From Sphingomonas sp. IC081 (GTDB taxonomy: Bacteria; Pseudomonadota; Alphaproteobacteria; Sphingomonadales; Sphingomonadaceae), in the NCBI RefSeq assembly GCF_006874585.1, contig NZ_CP029761.1, positions 2,677,001-2,741,000 on the forward strand: a stretch of DNA of 64,000 nucleotides. Reading direction: 5' to 3'. Every line of letters begins with the position of its first letter. Position 1 is the first letter of the stretch. The notes under the pieces are model-generated. The model had not been told where the DNA came from. It made no database searches and was given only the letters and a program-made list of their open reading frames with translations. The position numbers and the translations under genes were made by a program. Below are positions 63,003 to 64,000 of this stretch, piece by piece.

Positions 63003-63833
63003 TCAGGCGTAAGGCGGCTTGTGCAGGCCCTTGGGGCTGGTCGTGAAGATCTCGCAGCCGGTCTCGGTGATGCCGATCGAATGCTCGAACTGGGCCGAGA
63101 GCGACTTGTCGCGCGTCACCGCCGTCCAGCCGTCCGACAGCAGCTTCACCGGCGGCTTGCCGAGGTTGATCATCGGCTCGATGGTCATGAACATGCCCGG
63201 CTTGAGCAGCGGGCCGGTGCCGGGGCGACCGGCGTGGACCACTTCGGGCGCATCGTGGAACAGGCGGCCGAGGCCGTGGCCGCAGAATTCGCGCACGACG
63301 CCGTAGCGGAACGATTCGGCATAGGCCTGGATCGCCGCGCCGATGTCACCCACGCGGTTGCCGGGCTTGGCCTGCTCGATGCCGATCATCAGGCATTCGT
63401 AAGTCACGTCGACGAGGCGGCGGGCCTTCAGCGAAACGTCGCCGGCCAGATACATGCGGCTGGTGTCGCCGTGCCAGCCATCCAGCAGCGGAGTCACGTC
63501 GATATTGACGATATCGCCGTCCTTGATGGTCTTTTCCGACGGAATGCCGTGGCAGACCACGTGGTTGATCGAGATGCAGCACGAATGCGCATAACCGCGA
63601 TAGCCAAGCGTGGCGGGCACCGCGCCGCCGTCCAGCGTCAGTTCGCGGACCTTGTCGTCGATGGCGGCGGTGGTGACGCCGGGCTGCACCATCGGCGCGA
63701 TCTCGTCGAGAATCATGGCGGCAAGGCGGCCCGCCTTGCGCATGCCCTCGAACCCTTCGGGTCCGTGCAACTTGATGGTGCCGTCGCGCAGGACGGTTTC
63801 GCTTCCGGGCTCTACGATCTGGTATTCGGTCAT
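63003..63833 (-). CDS. map: Methionine aminopeptidase, type I
   Basis: The 276-residue metalloenzyme removes initiator methionine from new proteins. The metal ligands are seen in order: NIDVTPLLDGWHGDTSR (two Asp), FCGHGLGRLFHDAPEV (His), MFMTIEPMINLG (Glu) and AQFEHSIGIT (Glu), and SINHVVCHGIPS supplies the substrate His. The ATG at 63833 is chosen over one seven codons upstream because it fits the family start. A hairpin directly follows the stop. Confidence 0.95.
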   Translation of the reverse strand: MTEYQIVEPGSETVLRDGTIKLHGPEGFEGMRKAGRLAAMILDEIAPMVQPGVTTAAIDDKVRELTLDGGAVPATLGYRGYAHSCCISINHVVCHGIPSEKTIKDGDIVNIDVTPLLDGWHGDTSRMYLAGDVSLKARRLVDVTYECLMIGIEQAKPGNRVGDIGAAIQAYAESFRYGVVREFCGHGLGRLFHDAPEVVHAGRPGTGPLLKPGMFMTIEPMINLGKPPVKLLSDGWTAVTRDKSLSAQFEHSIGITETGCEIFTTSPKGLHKPPYA

Positions 63834-63908
63834 GCCCGCCAAGATAGCGGGCATGAACCGAAATTGCGAATCAGGACTGCGCAGGCCCGGTTGCGTTTGG
63901 GGGAGAGT

Positions 63909-64000
63909 TCACTTTCCCAGCGAGAAACTGGTCCGGTACTGCGGTTTCAGCGCCGCCATCACCGCGCCCGTCACCCCCAGGGTGATCTCGTAGCTGCCCT
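63909..64000 (-). CDS. C-terminal fragment of an unidentified gene (partial)
   Basis: The minus-strand frame entering from the right edge ends at TGA 63911-63909 with the residues GSYEITLGVTGAVMAALKPQ then YRTSFSLGK. About 30 codons are visible, in the codon style of the surrounding genes and on the same strand as map, 75 bases upstream of it. The fragment is too short to name. Confidence 0.5.
   Translation of the reverse strand, partial: GSYEITLGVTGAVMAALKPQYRTSFSLGK

Overview
The window is GC-rich, gene-dense alphaproteobacterial chromosome. It is most like a pigmented sphingomonad (Novosphingobium/Sphingomonas type). Pointers are a crtY-crtI-crtB carotenoid cluster, a TonB-dependent receptor next to a TetR regulator and a spinster-type MFS carrier, an RcdA-like DUF1465 protein, an EI-Ntr type ptsP, DUF4402 surface proteins, and REP-like hairpins of the kind seen between sphingomonad genes. 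No rRNA, prophage, insertion sequence with a transposase, or CRISPR array was found. One tRNA (Leu, GAG) is present.

Layout. 1-5293 (minus) is a tight purine/oxamate-type catabolic operon: AtzG-like subunit, AtzE-family amidase, AzgA-type purine permease, exported nucleosidase, and an HpxW-like gamma-glutamyltransferase-family enzyme cut by the left edge. 5492-12749 (minus) is a surface-fibre locus: four DUF4402-type proteins, a periplasmic chaperone, and an usher-like outer-membrane protein broken by an 8-G run. 12804-18291 holds MFS, alpha/beta hydrolase and TonB receptor, with a divergent TetR regulator. 18571-25018 is cell-envelope and housekeeping: L,D-transpeptidase, tilS, cpoB, a RodZ-like protein, ptsP. 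25232-30926 has two DUF465 proteins, an RcdA-like protein, glpK, an MBL hydrolase, a membrane protein and nadA. After tRNA-Leu come a nucleotidyltransferase, an orphan response regulator, an acetyltransferase and an exported GH1 glycosidase.

35685-40430 (plus) is the carotenoid operon crtY-crtI-(DUF1851)-(LOG)-crtB, giving beta-carotene from GGPP; crtE and the hydroxylase/ketolase genes are not in the window. 40793-44187 holds small membrane and stress-type genes and an MFS carrier. thiC (44330-46216) lies behind a TPP riboswitch. Next are a SRAP-family protein lacking its catalytic Cys and His, a hybrid histidine kinase with a hexanucleotide repeat inside its ATPase domain, a HerA-like ATPase operon, a small exported protein, and an 860-base repeat island (51855-52715). 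A second L,D-transpeptidase and a GAF/Fis regulator precede the biotin operon bioF-bioH-like-bioC-bioD-bioA (55317-59811; no bioB here). The right end has a methyltransferase/MmyB-type regulator pair, an unrecognised 349-residue protein, map, and the last codons of another gene.

The most unusual features are the DUF4402 chaperone-usher locus with its homopolymeric frameshift, two related long stem-loop elements at 18349-18428 and 62869-62976, a nested palindrome at 52311-52580, the degenerate SRAP protein, and the DUF1851 and LOG genes inside the carotenoid operon. Calls rest on reading motifs and gene order by eye; no database search was run.
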